From NCBI GenBank assembly GCA_036245525.1, contig BTPG01000005.1, positions 213,769,875-213,833,874 on the forward strand: a stretch of 64,000 nt of DNA. The letters are read 5' to 3'. The notes beneath the pieces were generated by a model. That model worked only from the letters and a program-made list of their open reading frames with translations. It did not search any database and was not told the DNA's origin. Positions within the stretch are counted from its first letter, which is position 1; each line of letters begins with the position of its first letter. The DNA comes from Semisulcospira habei. Taxonomy: Eukaryota; Mollusca; Gastropoda; Semisulcospiridae. The translations under genes and the position numbers were made by a program. Below are positions 32,049-42,410 of the stretch, piece by piece.

Positions 32049-32841
32049 TGTGAGCGGTTGTGAATAATAATCTCTCACACTCCAGTCCCTTTCCCCCTGT
32101 GAGCGGTTGTGAATAATGATCTCTCACACTCCAGTCCCTTTCCCCCTGTGTGGGGTTAGGTATTTTTTAGTTCCCAGGGTCACCCTGGTCAGCCCCACAG
32201 GGTGGGTTTTTCTCTCTATTCTGGGGCATGTGTTTCTGTCTACCCTTTGTCCATTCACCTGTATTTGCCTTTTTAAAACTCTCCCTACTGTCTGCACTGC
32301 CTGTAGCTCTTGATATTGGATGTGTGTTGCTAAATGGTCTTAGCTTTATTTATGCCCCATGTTGTAGGTTTATTTAATGTATTTGACCGGCTGGCGACAT
32401 ACATTCAATTTTCTGTTTAGTTTTTTTTTCACAAGCAGTGCAGGCACGTCCTGAGAAAGCCTTGTTGCTGTCGGGACGTTAAGCAATGTACAATCAATCA
32501 ATTAAACCCTTTCCCCCTGTGAGCGGTTGTGAATAATGATCTCTCACATTCCAGTCCCTTTCCCCCTGTGAGCGGTTGTGAATAATGATCTCTCACACTC
32601 CAGTCCCCTTCCCCCTGTGAGCGGTTGTGAATAATGATCTCTCACATTCCAGTCCCTCTCCCCCGTGAGCGGTTGTGAATAATGATCTCTCACACTTCCC
32701 GGCCCAACCCCACGAGGCGGTTGTGAATAATGATCACCTCGAGCCACCCCGACCCTACCCCACGAGGAGGTTGTGAATAATGATCACCTCGAGCCACCCC
32801 GACCCTACCCCACGAGACGGTTGTGAATAATGATCATCTCG
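32049..32841 (+). repeat. nine regular stem-loops with covarying stems in the LTR leader
   Basis: Units at 32049, 32098, 32518, 32567, 32616, 32665, 32713, 32763 and 32813 (spacing 47-50 bp once the SINE-like insertion is removed) each have a 5-6 bp stem and a 19-nt loop CGGTTGTGAATAATGATC(T/A) or a one-base variant. Stems change on both sides together: TGTGAG/CTCACA (five units), GTGAG/CTCAC, CGAGG/CCTCG (two) and CGAGA/TCTCG. Spacers are pyrimidine-rich (CCAGTCCCTTTCCCCC). A further, less regular unit precedes them at 32013. Confidence 0.85.
32151..32506 (+). mobile_element. SINE-like element with (AATC)n tail, copy e
   Basis: Begins TGGGGTTAGGTATTTTTTAG and ends CAATGTACAATCAATCAATT. It lies between two copies of CCCTTTCCCCCTGTG; this could be its 15-bp target duplication, although the host array itself repeats that motif. 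It separates stem-loop units 2 and 3 of the LTR. Confidence 0.85.
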
Positions 32842-33132
32842 AACCATCCCGGCCCTATCCTATAGGGACAGTAGTGTTTCGGTTTAGTTCACCCAAATAG
32901 GGTTTAGGATGCGTTAGGATAGCGCGTAGGTTTTATTGGTAAGTGCGGCGTATAGGTGTTAGGCCTAGGAGTTAGGTTCGCTAGGAATCGTAGTCATAGG
33001 AGATAGGTCTGCTAGGTGTCGTAATCGAAGGTATAGGTGTTATGCCTATGTGTGTTTAAGGTTATTAGCACTTGCACTGGTTTGACTAATTTTGATTATG
33101 TTGTTTGCTTTATTACTAATGCTTTTCTGGTA

Positions 33133-33140
33133 TAAATAAA
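33133..33140 (+). terminator. poly(A) signal of the solo LTR
   Basis: TATAAATAAATC contains AATAAA 1.15 kb after the TATA box, in AT-rich sequence, consistent with the LTR's 3' processing signal. Confidence 0.5.
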
Positions 33141-33608
33141 TCTTGCAATCTTACTTCTATCTTATGGTGCTCAGGTAGAGTGAGAGCGAGACTGAGACTG
33201 TGCATGTGTACATGCGAGAAGTTTGTGTGTGTGTACGTCCGTGCATGTATGACAGTGTGACTGATCGTGCGAGCGCACGTTAGCAGCTCAGTAGGAACGA
33301 TAACAGCAAACACCAAGTCCAGTCAAAATAGGGTTTTTCTGGATACTGTGGTCAGTCCATTGTGCAGGCAACTTTGACTATTGAACACAACGCGAGGCAA
33401 GAGTAAACACCGACGGATTTTGTGCGCATGCGGGACTAGAGTAGACTTATAGTCTACTCTCCACAGCAATCTCCAGTCCTTCCCTAGACCACAAAAGAAA
33501 TTTGGACTTAAACTCTGTAGGCACTTGAGTACTGTATCAGATGGGCAGTTTTTGTCTATCTGATAAACTATTTAAGTCGCCTACACCCAGTCACTGAGTC
33601 CGGTTACA

Positions 33609-33691
33609 GATTCATAGACACTGTAAGTGTTGGATATAGGCAAGTCTGTTGTGTGAAACACGTTTCTTAAGCTTTGGGCATTGTCCGTCAT
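33609..33691 (-). pseudogene. Polinton family B DNA polymerase, N-terminus (copy B)
   Basis: The start codon is CAT at 33689-33691 on the minus strand. The next bases match the start of the polymerase gene of the other copy at 49440 (ATGACGGACAATGCC here, ATGACGGACAATAGCC there). After about 27 codons the solo LTR interrupts the gene, which resumes at 31803. Confidence 0.8.
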
Positions 33692-33696
33692 TTTTA

Positions 33697-33709
33697 TTTG
33701 TCCGTCAAA
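33697..33709 (-). promoter_or_regulatory. dyad before the polymerase start (copy B)
   Basis: TTTGTCCGTCAAA, a near-perfect dyad (perfect form TTTGTC-N-GACAAA), separated from the start codon by 5 nt (TTTTA on the plus strand). The same layout occurs at 34320-34332 and 49446-49458. Confidence 0.6.
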
Positions 33710-33756
33710 ATAATAAATAGAAAAATTACACAATATGTAATAACACTTTATTGACT

Positions 33757-34013
33757 ACTCACAAACCAGATAGGTGAGGCTAGCCCTGGCAGAATTGGCA
33801 GATTGGGTGCCTGATAGGCGGGGGCAGGGGATCTAACTGTTGTCTGTCCAGCGCTGTGATTCCCCTTGGTTTGAGTACTGACAGAGGATGGAAATGATTG
33901 TCTTATTCTATACCTGTGTATTTCTCTGTGGGCTGGCGATTGGGTGCCTGATAGGCGGGGGCAGGGGATCTAACTGTTGTCTGTCCAGCGCTGTGATTCC
34001 CCTTGGTTTGAGT
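33757..34013. mobile_element. fold-back family copy, 257 bp
   Basis: Flanked by ACTTTATTGACT (12 bp) at 33745-33756 and 34014-34025. Starts ACTCACAAACCAGATAGGTG, the inverted U terminus, and then carries two successive forward U fragments that both end near TTCCCCTTGGTTTGAGTAC. It is a rearranged relative of 21149-22105. Confidence 0.8.
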
Positions 34014-34025
34014 ACTTTATTGACT

Positions 34026-34314
34026 GTAACACCTATAATAAACAGATTCAGTTCGCATAGTTGTCTAAATATTTGTTCACACACTGTCTCAAACCACTGA
34101 TCATTAACTTCAAAGGTATGTGTCTTAAAAAATCAACAGGCATGTACTCTACAAATGGTAACTCTTAAAATATTTCTAAAGTCATATTATGTGACACATA
34201 TATAATTGATGGCGATGATATTGGCATTATGTCTGGTTTAAAATCTGTTCTTAACTGATCAAAGTGTTGGATATATCTGAAGCACTCTGTAACGTCAATC
34301 ATTTTGCCAGTCAT
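34026..34314 (-). pseudogene. Polinton small gene S2 (copy B), paralogue of S1
   Basis: Starts at the minus-strand ATG at 34314 (ATGACTGGCAAAATGATTG), 5 nt after a TTTGACCGACAAA dyad. The sequence aligns with the neighbouring S1 gene along its length (shared blocks GTTCACACA(C/G)TG, CTCAAACCA, AAAGGTATGTGTC, TTTATTGACTGTAAC). Frames are broken. Function unknown. Confidence 0.55.
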
Positions 34315-34319
34315 TTTTA

Positions 34320-34332
34320 TTTGACCGACAAA
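34320..34332 (-). promoter_or_regulatory. dyad before small gene S2
   Basis: TTTGACCGACAAA, 5 nt before the start codon; same spacing and flanking AAAATAATAA as the other two copies. Confidence 0.6.
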
Positions 34333-34384
34333 ATAATAATTTAAAAATATTACTGCTTGTGCTGTAGGTGTAATACCACTTTAT

Positions 34385-34692
34385 TGACTGTAACTTCTTC
34401 AATATAATCATGTAGTTTACATAGTTGTCTGAATATGTGTTCACACAGTGCCTCAAACCAGTCGCAGTTATCATCATTAACTCTAAAGGTATGTGTCCTA
34501 AGATCAACAGTCTCGTACTCATAACATGGAAAACATTCAGAATACCCCCAAAGTCACATTATATACCATGCTTATCAGTGTTGGTGTTTAGAGTTTTATA
34601 TCAAATGGCTTTTTAACATGCGTTTTAAAGTCAAAAATGCACTTAACATCTTTGAAGCAGTCTGTGATGTCAATGGTTTGTCTGTCTGTCAT
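34385..34692 (-). pseudogene. Polinton small gene S1 (copy B)
   Basis: Starts at the minus-strand ATG at 34692 (ATGACAGACAGACAAACC), 30 nt below the ATPase stop. About 100 codons with at least one stop. It corresponds to 49620-49946 of the other Polinton copy. A diverged duplicate, S2, follows. No family recognised. Confidence 0.55.
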
Positions 34693-34719
34693 TTTTTAAA
34701 GACAAACCATAAGGCTAAA

Positions 34720-35319
34720 TTAATTCACTAATCCATACCCTGTCGGCTGATCTGTCTTTAAAATAAGCTTTAGATGTTTAGTTGATTTCAGATTGTTTTT
34801 TACACAGTCTCGTTCATGTTTATTGGGTATAACATCGTTCTCTCTGAGACAGTCTTCAAAGCTGTCACGATCCTTACAGTAAAACAAACAAATGAACTTT
34901 AGTTGTTCACGAAAATCTTTCAGTACAGCATTATATTTTTGAGTGAGAACCCAGACACTGATATTTGCATGTCTGCGACTGAAGTTCTGCCAGTGTGTTT
35001 CTCTTCTTAACAATATCTTTCTCTGCAGAGCAATCATCAACAATAAACAAAGTTGTCTGCCCTTCAAATTGCTTGTAAAAATACTGCAGGTAGTCGTTCA
35101 GTTTTTTCTCAGGGTCGACTAAATAAATGTTATGATCAGTCCAAATGAATAAACGGTTGTGATAAGCTTTGTTGTGTTTGATCGTTGGACAAATATCACA
35201 ATGTTTTCAAAATCACAGATGTATCTTGTTTGTAAGAGGTTAAGAACAAATTCAGTTTTTCCACAGCCTGTGGTGCCACAAAACAAGCCACAGTGTGGGT
35301 CAAGTGTCATCAAGTTCAT
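34720..35319 (-). pseudogene. Polinton packaging ATPase (FtsK/HerA type), copy B (frameshifted)
   Basis: Encodes the DNA-packaging motor of the Polinton particle. The start MNLMTLDPHCGLF is at 35319, with Walker A GTTGCGKT at codons about 16-23. A one-base loss near 35190 (GGACAAATATC against GGACAAAATATC in the other copy) and a second break near 35070 move the rest to other frames. The C-terminal half (ANISVWVLTQKYNAV ... KTDQPTGYGLVN) is open to 34720. It directly follows the capsid gene on the same strand, a 15-nt gap. Confidence 0.9.
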
Positions 35320-35334
35320 TTTAAAACACAATAT

Positions 35335-36067
35335 TTAATATATGTGTCCACTTAGTCTGCTTTCTGCAATATTGAGTTGGGCGTCATAAATCAGATACAA
35401 ATATATATTGATTGCTTTGGCTTTTTCAGTCTTTTTCTGTATCTGAATTGTAATCCCGTCACTGCCGTTTTCAATAGTACGGCCCGACCCATGAAGGTAA
35501 TCATCGTCGATAGAACGCAGATCTAGCCACAGTGCATACTTGTTTGTCAGGTATTCACCGATTCTTACATCATACAGATGCAGATCCTTGCATGCTATGT
35601 TTGCTGGTTTATCTCTGAGCCTTCCACCAGCAAAATACTTTGTGATCTCATCATAGTGTTGATAAGGTAACATGCCTGAAGCAAAGACTTGATTAGGACG
35701 GCCTTCAATAGTACAAGACAAATGAGTAATCTTTGGATTATAGAATTTTTCTGAATCCCGTCCATATGGACTTCCCGGTTCAACAAACAACATAAGAATG
35801 CCTTTCAGTGACCTAGCAGGTGTGTTCAAGTTGATGTTCCACATTGGATCGCTTTTGTCTTTATTAATCAAACTGTGTCTTATCACACGGTCATAATAAA
35901 TTGGAAGTCTTGACTGGTACTGATTTTGAATGAGAGTAGCTAGAGGAGCATGTGTTGCAATTTCATATTCCAAAGAAATGTTAGAGATCTTGTATGTTGC
36001 GTCTGTGTCAGTTGGTTTAATAACTTTGAAGTAGTCATTAAACATTAGTTCAAAACTCAGACGGTCA
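35335..36067 (-). pseudogene. Polinton major capsid protein (double jelly-roll), C-terminal part, copy B
   Basis: An open minus-strand frame of about 236 codons ending AESRLSGHIY. The region SGMLPYQHYDEITKYFAGGR and the final strand-like INIYLYLIYDAQ match the C-terminal jelly roll of Polinton/adintovirus hexon proteins. The N-terminal half is missing: the gene is cut at 36068 by the poly(A) end of an L1/Tx1-like LINE, and no continuation is found to the right. The N-terminal half can be seen in the other copy (50598-51863). Confidence 0.8.
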
Positions 36068-36232
36068 TTTTTTTTTTTTAAACTTTTTTATTTGCATAAC
36101 ACCCATACACATACACATAACACAACCGAAGTTACAAATTGCAAAGATACAGATCCAATACAATGTACTACACATAGCTTTCAACCCTAACAAGAAACAC
36201 ATACTGTTTATGTTTACTTATAATCTACAATA

Positions 36233-36235
<3 letters not shown>

Positions 36236-36320
<85 letters not shown>
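36236..36320. repeat. (GA)n microsatellite
   Basis: About 85 bp of uninterrupted GA followed by four ATCAATGA units at 36320-36352, in the LINE 3' UTR. Confidence 0.95.
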
Positions 36321-36322
<2 letters not shown>

Positions 36323-36522
36323 CAATGAATCAATGAATCAATGAATCAATGAAACTTTATTTTACAACGGTTTAGGCATTGACATCGTCATCGACACAGC
36401 CATTTTACAAACCTGCCGTTGCTAACAACTACAAGACTAACTACAAATATACATACATATAAGTAAACATAATACTTACAAAGAGATGACAACACTATTC
36501 ACATAGACAGACATACTCATAG

Positions 36523-36525
<3 letters not shown>

Positions 36526-36586
<61 letters not shown>
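36526..36586. repeat. (GA)n microsatellite
   Basis: About 60 bp of GA just below the ORF2 stop of the L1/Tx1-like LINE. Confidence 0.95.
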
Positions 36587-36589
<3 letters not shown>

Positions 36590-36618
36590 GCACGAAAATT
36601 AGTAATAAAATAATACAA

Positions 36619-39600
36619 TCATGAGGTAATTTCTGAATACAGAGACCAATGACGATTAAATATCTCTAATTTACCTTTCATTATGTATGTATGTTTTTCT
36701 ACAGAATAGCGGTATTTAAGCATCTGCTTAAACTGCACAATATTTGGAAGAATATTTTGCAGTCTTGATTTGTATATGTGAAATTTTGCCAATAACAGAA
36801 TGAGGTCAAACACCTTATCTGTAACAATATTTTGCTGTCTACCAAAAAGTACAAATATCTCGGACAGGGACAGAGTGGGAAAGTGATTATATGTATCTTT
36901 TAACCAGTCGATTAGATCTGTCCAGAAGGACTGAACTTGCCCACAGTTCCAGAAAAGGTGTGTTAAGGTTTCTTCCTCATTTCCACAAAAGGTACAGACA
37001 GATGAATCTGACAATTTTCTCAAAAAAAGATATCTTTTCATTGGAAGCATTCAGTGGATAAGTCTCTGCTGAAACCAGCGTAGCTGAGGATCAGAAGTAG
37101 TTTTTATGACCGTACAGAATATTTTCTCCCACTCTAAATGAGTTTTAAAGTGCTTGTTCCATTTTTCTACGCAGATGGGATTTGATCTTATTTTGGTCAG
37201 CCGTTGATAAGTAATCTTGCACGCTTGGCAGATAACTTTCCAAGCACAAGTGTCCGAGATGACTAATGAACTATCTGCGTCGATGTTGACACGTTTTTTT
37301 GTATTGTCCAATTGCTCTAATAATTCCAGCATACGTCAGAAAGTTTGTGCTTATATCAGGATATTTTACCTTGAAGTCTTCAAAACTTAAAAAGTTTCCA
37401 TAATTGTCCATAAGATCTCTAACTTGAAAGATCCCATTGCATACCCAGTCGGGAACATGTACAATTTTTGTATCAAGCACAATATGTACATTATAATGAA
37501 TACATTCATTTGCAAAATCACTAAAACATTCTATCGTACACTTAGTGTACACTTTTTTATAATGTCTGAGAACATCAAACCAAAACTTGTTGTCTGCACA
37601 CTTTAACATCAGTATATTTGCAAACTTCCCTCCAAGCTGAAAAATGTTTACAAACCTAGGATATGACAAGAACAAAATCGTTTTCACAAGAGAGTCATTA
37701 CAGTACAGTCTTCTCAACCAGCTCACCTTCATAGAAGAGAGGAATGAGTAAATATCCACCATTTTCAAACCACCTTGCTCAAAAGAGGAACAAGCTTGAG
37801 ATTTGTTAACCTTTCCCCTTTTATTGTTCCACAGGAACGAGAAAAATAATTTATTTACTTCCATCAGAAAAGTGTCTGGTGGAGCCAGAATATTAAGAAA
37901 TAAGTGTACAATTTTGGACAATGCAAGGGTTTTTATAACAGTTACTTTTCCATAAGGTGTCAGGTCCCTTCTGGACCAGACTGAAATAATCTTCCTAATT
38001 TCTATTAATTTATTTTTGTAGTTTATTTCCACAATATCTTCAGTATTAGTAGAAAATTTTACTCCCAAGACTGTAAATATACTTGGATTCCATGATAGAT
38101 TAAAATTTCGCATCAACCGTTTATTTGAATTTTTCTTTGACCCAACCCATATAACATGCGTTTTGTCATAGTTTATTTTTAGCCCTGACATTGCAGCAAA
38201 CCTATCAAGGGTTTCTATGCATTCACTAAAGGACTTTTCATCATCATCCAAATACAAAGTGGTGTCGTCTGCAAACTGGGACAACAGAATATTGACATTT
38301 CCAATATTGATACCTTTAATATTCTCATTTTGTCTAATCATAATGGACAGAACTTCTGCCACAATTAAGTACAAGTATGGCAATGCAGGGTCCCCTTGCC
38401 GGACTCCTCTGCCTACACTGAACCATTTAGAGTATCATCCATTTAAGGAGACACAAGCACTGATATCTGTGTAAAATGTTTTAATACAATGTTTGATACT
38501 GGGATTGAAGTTGAATAAATCTAGTGCTTTAGCAATAAATGACCATGACACACTATCGAAGGCCTTCTCAAAGTCTATCAGGAGAAGAAGGCCAGGAATA
38601 CTATGTTTCTCTGTTGCAACTAGCACATCGTATAATAATCTGATATTCTCTCCAATATAACGTCCTTTTAGGAAGCCTTTTTGATCATAATGTATGAGGC
38701 CAGGAAGGACAGACTTCAATCATTCCGCTATGCATGCGGAAGCAATCTTATATGACGTATTTAGTAATGTTATTGGTCTCCAGTTTTTAATGTATTTCTT
38801 TTCCTTACCTTCCTTGGGTATACATGTTATTATACCCTGCCTTTGGGTTATTGACATGTGCCCTACTTCAAAAGCATGGTTAATAGATCTAACCAAAAAT
38901 ACACCGATATCATTCCAGAAAAATTTATACAATTCGTTAGTAAAGCCATCTGAGCCTGGACTTTTATTATGCTTTGTGTTTTTTAGAACGTGCAGGGCTT
39001 CTCTGGCTAATATAGGTATTTCAATGCCATCACTCTCATCTTGTGATAAACGTGGAGCCGTAACAATAGATGGCAAGTCAGCATCTAGCACCTTATTAGG
39101 TTTATACAATGTTTCATAAAAACACTTTGTATTTTCAATTATTTGCTCAGGATCAAAAATTATTTCACCCTTGTTGTTCTCAATATAGTTCATTGCATTA
39201 TGTGTGTAGTGTCGTTTCTCAAGGTTACAAAAGTATCTCGTTGCTCTCTCACCCTCACAGATCCATCTGGCTCTCGATCGAACTATCATGCCATCAATTT
39301 TCTTATTTCTAATAGTTTGCAGTTCTTCTTTTAATGTCTGGAGACTTTGTGAATTAACATCACTTAAATTCTTTTCTAACTTGTAAATTTCACTTTCTAG
39401 TCTCATTTCTTGTTTGACTTCTTCTTTTTTCTTGAATGAGCCATACGAAATACTTTTCCCCCTGATCTCCATAAGTATCATTTCAAGGAACAAACTGTCA
39501 TCAACGGTTAATTGAAAATCCTCGTTGTTAATTGTATGTACATTGTCGAAATTATAGACAAGTACCCCATATTGTTTTTTAAGGTCCGCCAAAACCTGTT

Positions 39601-41057
39601 TTACAGAATCAACGTAGATTTTGTCTTTTAACAGACAGTTATTGAATTTCCAATAGGAGCGCGCCTTTCTTCTTACTTCATCGGTCATCAGCTCCATAGA
39701 GATCAAAGAATGGTCACATCTGTAGCTTATACCTATATCCACTTTTTTGAGTTTTGGCAACAAAACGTCTGACACCAAAAAATAAGCTAGTCTACCCCTC
39801 TGCGTGGAATTAAACCTTCTCCATGTATATTCCCTCTTATCAGGGTTTAATTCTCTCCATATGTCCACCAGTTCAAGAACTGACATCAATTCCACAATTT
39901 GTTTTCTCGCCCTCTGGCGATGTATGCCCCTATAACAAAAGGAATCCATGGTTGGGTTGAGGGTGACATTCCAGTCACCACCCATCATAATGTTTTCATT
40001 ATTCATGTTCGTTACATGATCGCACAGCTTTTGAAAAAAAAAAATGGTGAGTCGCAACCGCTAGGGCCATATACGTTGGCAAGAGTACAATGTTTTCCGG
40101 CTATGTCGATATCCATAATAATAAAACAGCCACCCTCATCTCGAATTATATTGTGAACCTTATATTCAAAATTATTGCTAAACAAAATAGCTACGCCCTT
40201 ACTGTTTGACTCGTTACCGCTGAGCCAACATTCATAACCCCATTGACTTCTTATGGTGTTTTCTAGGTGAACTTTCAGGTGTGTTTCTTGTAAGAAGCCC
40301 CACCCGGGTCTGCCCTGGGGGACTTGGGTGGGGTTAGGTATTTTTTAGTTCCCAGGGTCACCCTGGTCAGCCCCACAGGGTGGGTTTTTCTCTCTATTCT
40401 GGGGCATGTGTTTCTGTCTACCCTTTGTCCATTCACCTGTATTTGCCTTTTTAAAACTCTCCCTACTGTCTGCACTGCCTGTAGCTCTTGATATTGGATG
40501 TGTGTTGCTAAATGGTCTTAGCTTTATTTATGCCCCATGTTGTAGGTTTATTTAATGTATTTGACCGGCTGGCGACATACATTCAATTTTCTGTTTATTT
40601 TTTTTTCACAAGCAGTGCAGGCACGTCCTGAGAAAGCCTTGTTGCTGTCGGGACGTTAAGCAATGTACAATCAATCAATCAATCAATCCATTCACCTGTA
40701 TTTGCCTTTTTAAAACTCTCCCTACTGTCTGCACTGCCTGTAGCTCTTGATGTTGGATGTGTGTTGCTAGATGGTCTTAGCTTTATTTAGGCCCCATGTG
40801 TTAGGTTTATTTAATGTATTTGACCGGCTGGCGACATACATTCAATGTTCTGTTTAGTTTTTTTTTTCACAAGCAGTGCAGGCACGTCCTGAGAAAGCCT
40901 TGTTGCTGTCGGGACGTTAAGCAATGTACAATTCTTGTAAGAAGTAAATACTTGCATTTTTCTTTCTAAGGTGATCAAAAATATCACGCCGTTTCCTAAA
41001 ATCTGATAGCCCGTTACAATTGAATGAACATATTTTCAGCGAGCTTGACTTAGCCAT
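36619..41057 (-). pseudogene. L1/Tx1-like ORF2: endonuclease, reverse transcriptase, C-terminal zinc motif
   Basis: The start ATG at 41057 opens with MAKSSSLKICSFNCNGLSDF, the first motif of an APE-type endonuclease. A SINE-like dimer at 40298-40931 interrupts it. From 40057 to 37271 one frame carries the endonuclease (MMGGDWNVTLNP, RGRLAYFLVSD), then reverse transcriptase motifs KSPGSDGFTNELYKFFW, NWRPITLLNTSYK, DQKGFLKGRYIGENIR, LLIDFEKAFDSVSW, GVRQGDPA and the catalytic FADDTTL. In-frame stops lie at 38720 and 38435. After a frameshift near 37310 and a stop at 37051 the C-terminal CTFCGNEEETLTHLFWNC motif follows. The enzyme nicks target DNA and copies the element RNA there. Confidence 0.9.
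40298..40931 (+). mobile_element. dimeric SINE-like insertion, copies f and g
   Basis: A full-length unit (40298-40688, ends AATCAATCAATCAATC) is joined directly to a 5'-truncated unit (40689-40931, starts CCATTCACCTGTATTTGCC, ends AGCAATGTACAA). One 13-bp duplication, TTCTTGTAAGAAG, flanks the pair (40285-40297 and 40932-40944), so both arrived in one event. The host is the endonuclease part of the L1/Tx1-like LINE. Confidence 0.9.
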
Positions 41058-41579
41058 TCAAGTCATTTACATGGCAAATATGACTCATAATAATAGTCAA
41101 TCTCGCAGTTATCATCGCATCTCGTAATTGAAACGGTGGCCACGCATAACACAAAGGACCTGCAGGCGGATACACACCAAAGATTACAATACTATATGGC
41201 AGCATATGAACAAAAATACATGTGAGTTTGCACCTGGACCAGACAAATAAATGCATGCCTAAAAGGCTCACTGGGTACAGTATTTTGTTCGTGTCTATTA
41301 GGTTACAAGTCCGTCTTGTATCCAAACCCATCGTGCTCATCAAGCATACAGAGAGAATGAAGGATAGACAAGAAAAAAGAGAGAAAAAGAGACACAGAGA
41401 GAAGAGGAACATGGATTTCAAACACAGTACAAATATATAACAGAATATATAGCAACACATACTTTACAAGACAAGAACTAGTCAAAAATCGGCTAGGCCT
41501 TGCTGACCTAATATCCTGAATTAAATTACGATACAATAATAAATGCAGCCTGTTTAAACCTGAATGCGGGTGGAGAAAG

Positions 41580-41655
41580 GTGGGAGCGGGGAAAGAGGTG
41601 TGTGTGTGGGGCGGGGGGGGGGGGGGGCAAGAGGGGAGGGGGGGGGGAGGGTAGT
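41580..41655. repeat. G-rich tract
   Basis: Runs of 10-15 G (GCGGGGGGGGGGGGGGG and a second run near 41638) separated by short A/C interruptions, upstream of the LINE ORF2. Possible G-quadruplex. Confidence 0.85.
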
Positions 41656-42410
41656 AGGTGAAAGATGTCTCAGTATATGAAGAGAAAGCAGATGTAAAAC
41701 AGCTTTCCAGAATTATTACACCCCTGTTTGGGAAACCGATAAAGAGGTCAGGGGCAAAAAAGAAAAAAAAAAACAACAACAAACCAACACAAAGATAAAA
41801 GGATAAAATTTACATACTGCGTGAGGACAAGAGCCATAACTCGTATTATACAATGACAGAAATATTCAGCGCTCGTGGATCGAGCACTGACCTTATTTCA
41901 CGGCACTCACATTGCAACCGGGTCGGCATGCGTACCCGAGAAGAAGGAGCTTAGATCGAGTCAGGTAAGTCAAAGTATAGTCTGATCCTACAAAAGTAAA
42001 TGCCCATACAATTAGAGTCAACGCCTCAAAGCCTGTACCAGCCATTGTCACAGTGTGCACGTGCAAAAAGCAAAAGCTGTGTACTTGAGAAAGTCAGGCT
42101 GTGGATAAGGCTATAGTCTGTTCTTGCTACGGGGGGCATCCGCGAAATATATGACGCACACACATACTGTAAACCATGGCTCCACGCTGCATTATGTAAA
42201 TAGTTCTATAGAACATTCTTCATTTTTTTTTTAAGTTACGGAAAAAAAGGAAAAGAGAAATCAGTGTACACATGCTTCCAATAGTTAACCATCATTGATC
42301 CACAGGCTATGTTCGTTGGTTCATCTCAATTGGACTATGTTTACCAATAGTCTATTCTGACCAAACTCAAACATCAGAAAGAAATCATTAGCAAGCGTGC
42401 AAACGCAGTA

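Larger units (their letters stand above)
31804..33608 (+). mobile_element. solo LTR with TATA box, structured leader and poly(A) signal
   Basis: Begins TGTAGAGAGGAGCCCTCTGC and ends GAGTCCGGTTACA, flanked by GATT at 31800-31803 and 33609-33612. The other Polinton copy (49340) has a single GATT there, proving the insertion. TG..CA ends and a 4-5 bp duplication are typical of Gypsy or related LTRs. It holds a TATA box at 31983, a repeated stem-loop leader (32049-32841), AATAAA at 33135, and one SINE-like insertion. The orientation is inferred from the TATA and AATAAA order. No internal element remains, so it arose by LTR-LTR recombination. No other copy lies in the window. Confidence 0.75.
18156..36067. 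mobile_element. Polinton/Maverick (adintovirus-like) copy B, split by later insertions
   Basis: Gene order: four small genes and the integrase on the plus strand (18421-22818). Family B DNA polymerase, two small paralogous genes, packaging ATPase and major capsid protein follow on the minus strand (36067 down to 22915). Integrase and polymerase converge at 22.85 kb. This set defines Polinton-type elements. The right end is missing: the capsid gene stops at 36067 where a LINE begins. Inserted later: SINE-like copy d, a 567-bp element, two fold-back copies, a TTAA MITE, a Gypsy element and a solo LTR. The elements are old relics; all larger genes are broken. Confidence 0.85.

Noticed and set aside
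32049..32841. CRISPR-like array with palindromic repeats
   Set aside because: Spacers are also repeated and pyrimidine-rich; the context is an LTR leader in an animal genome.
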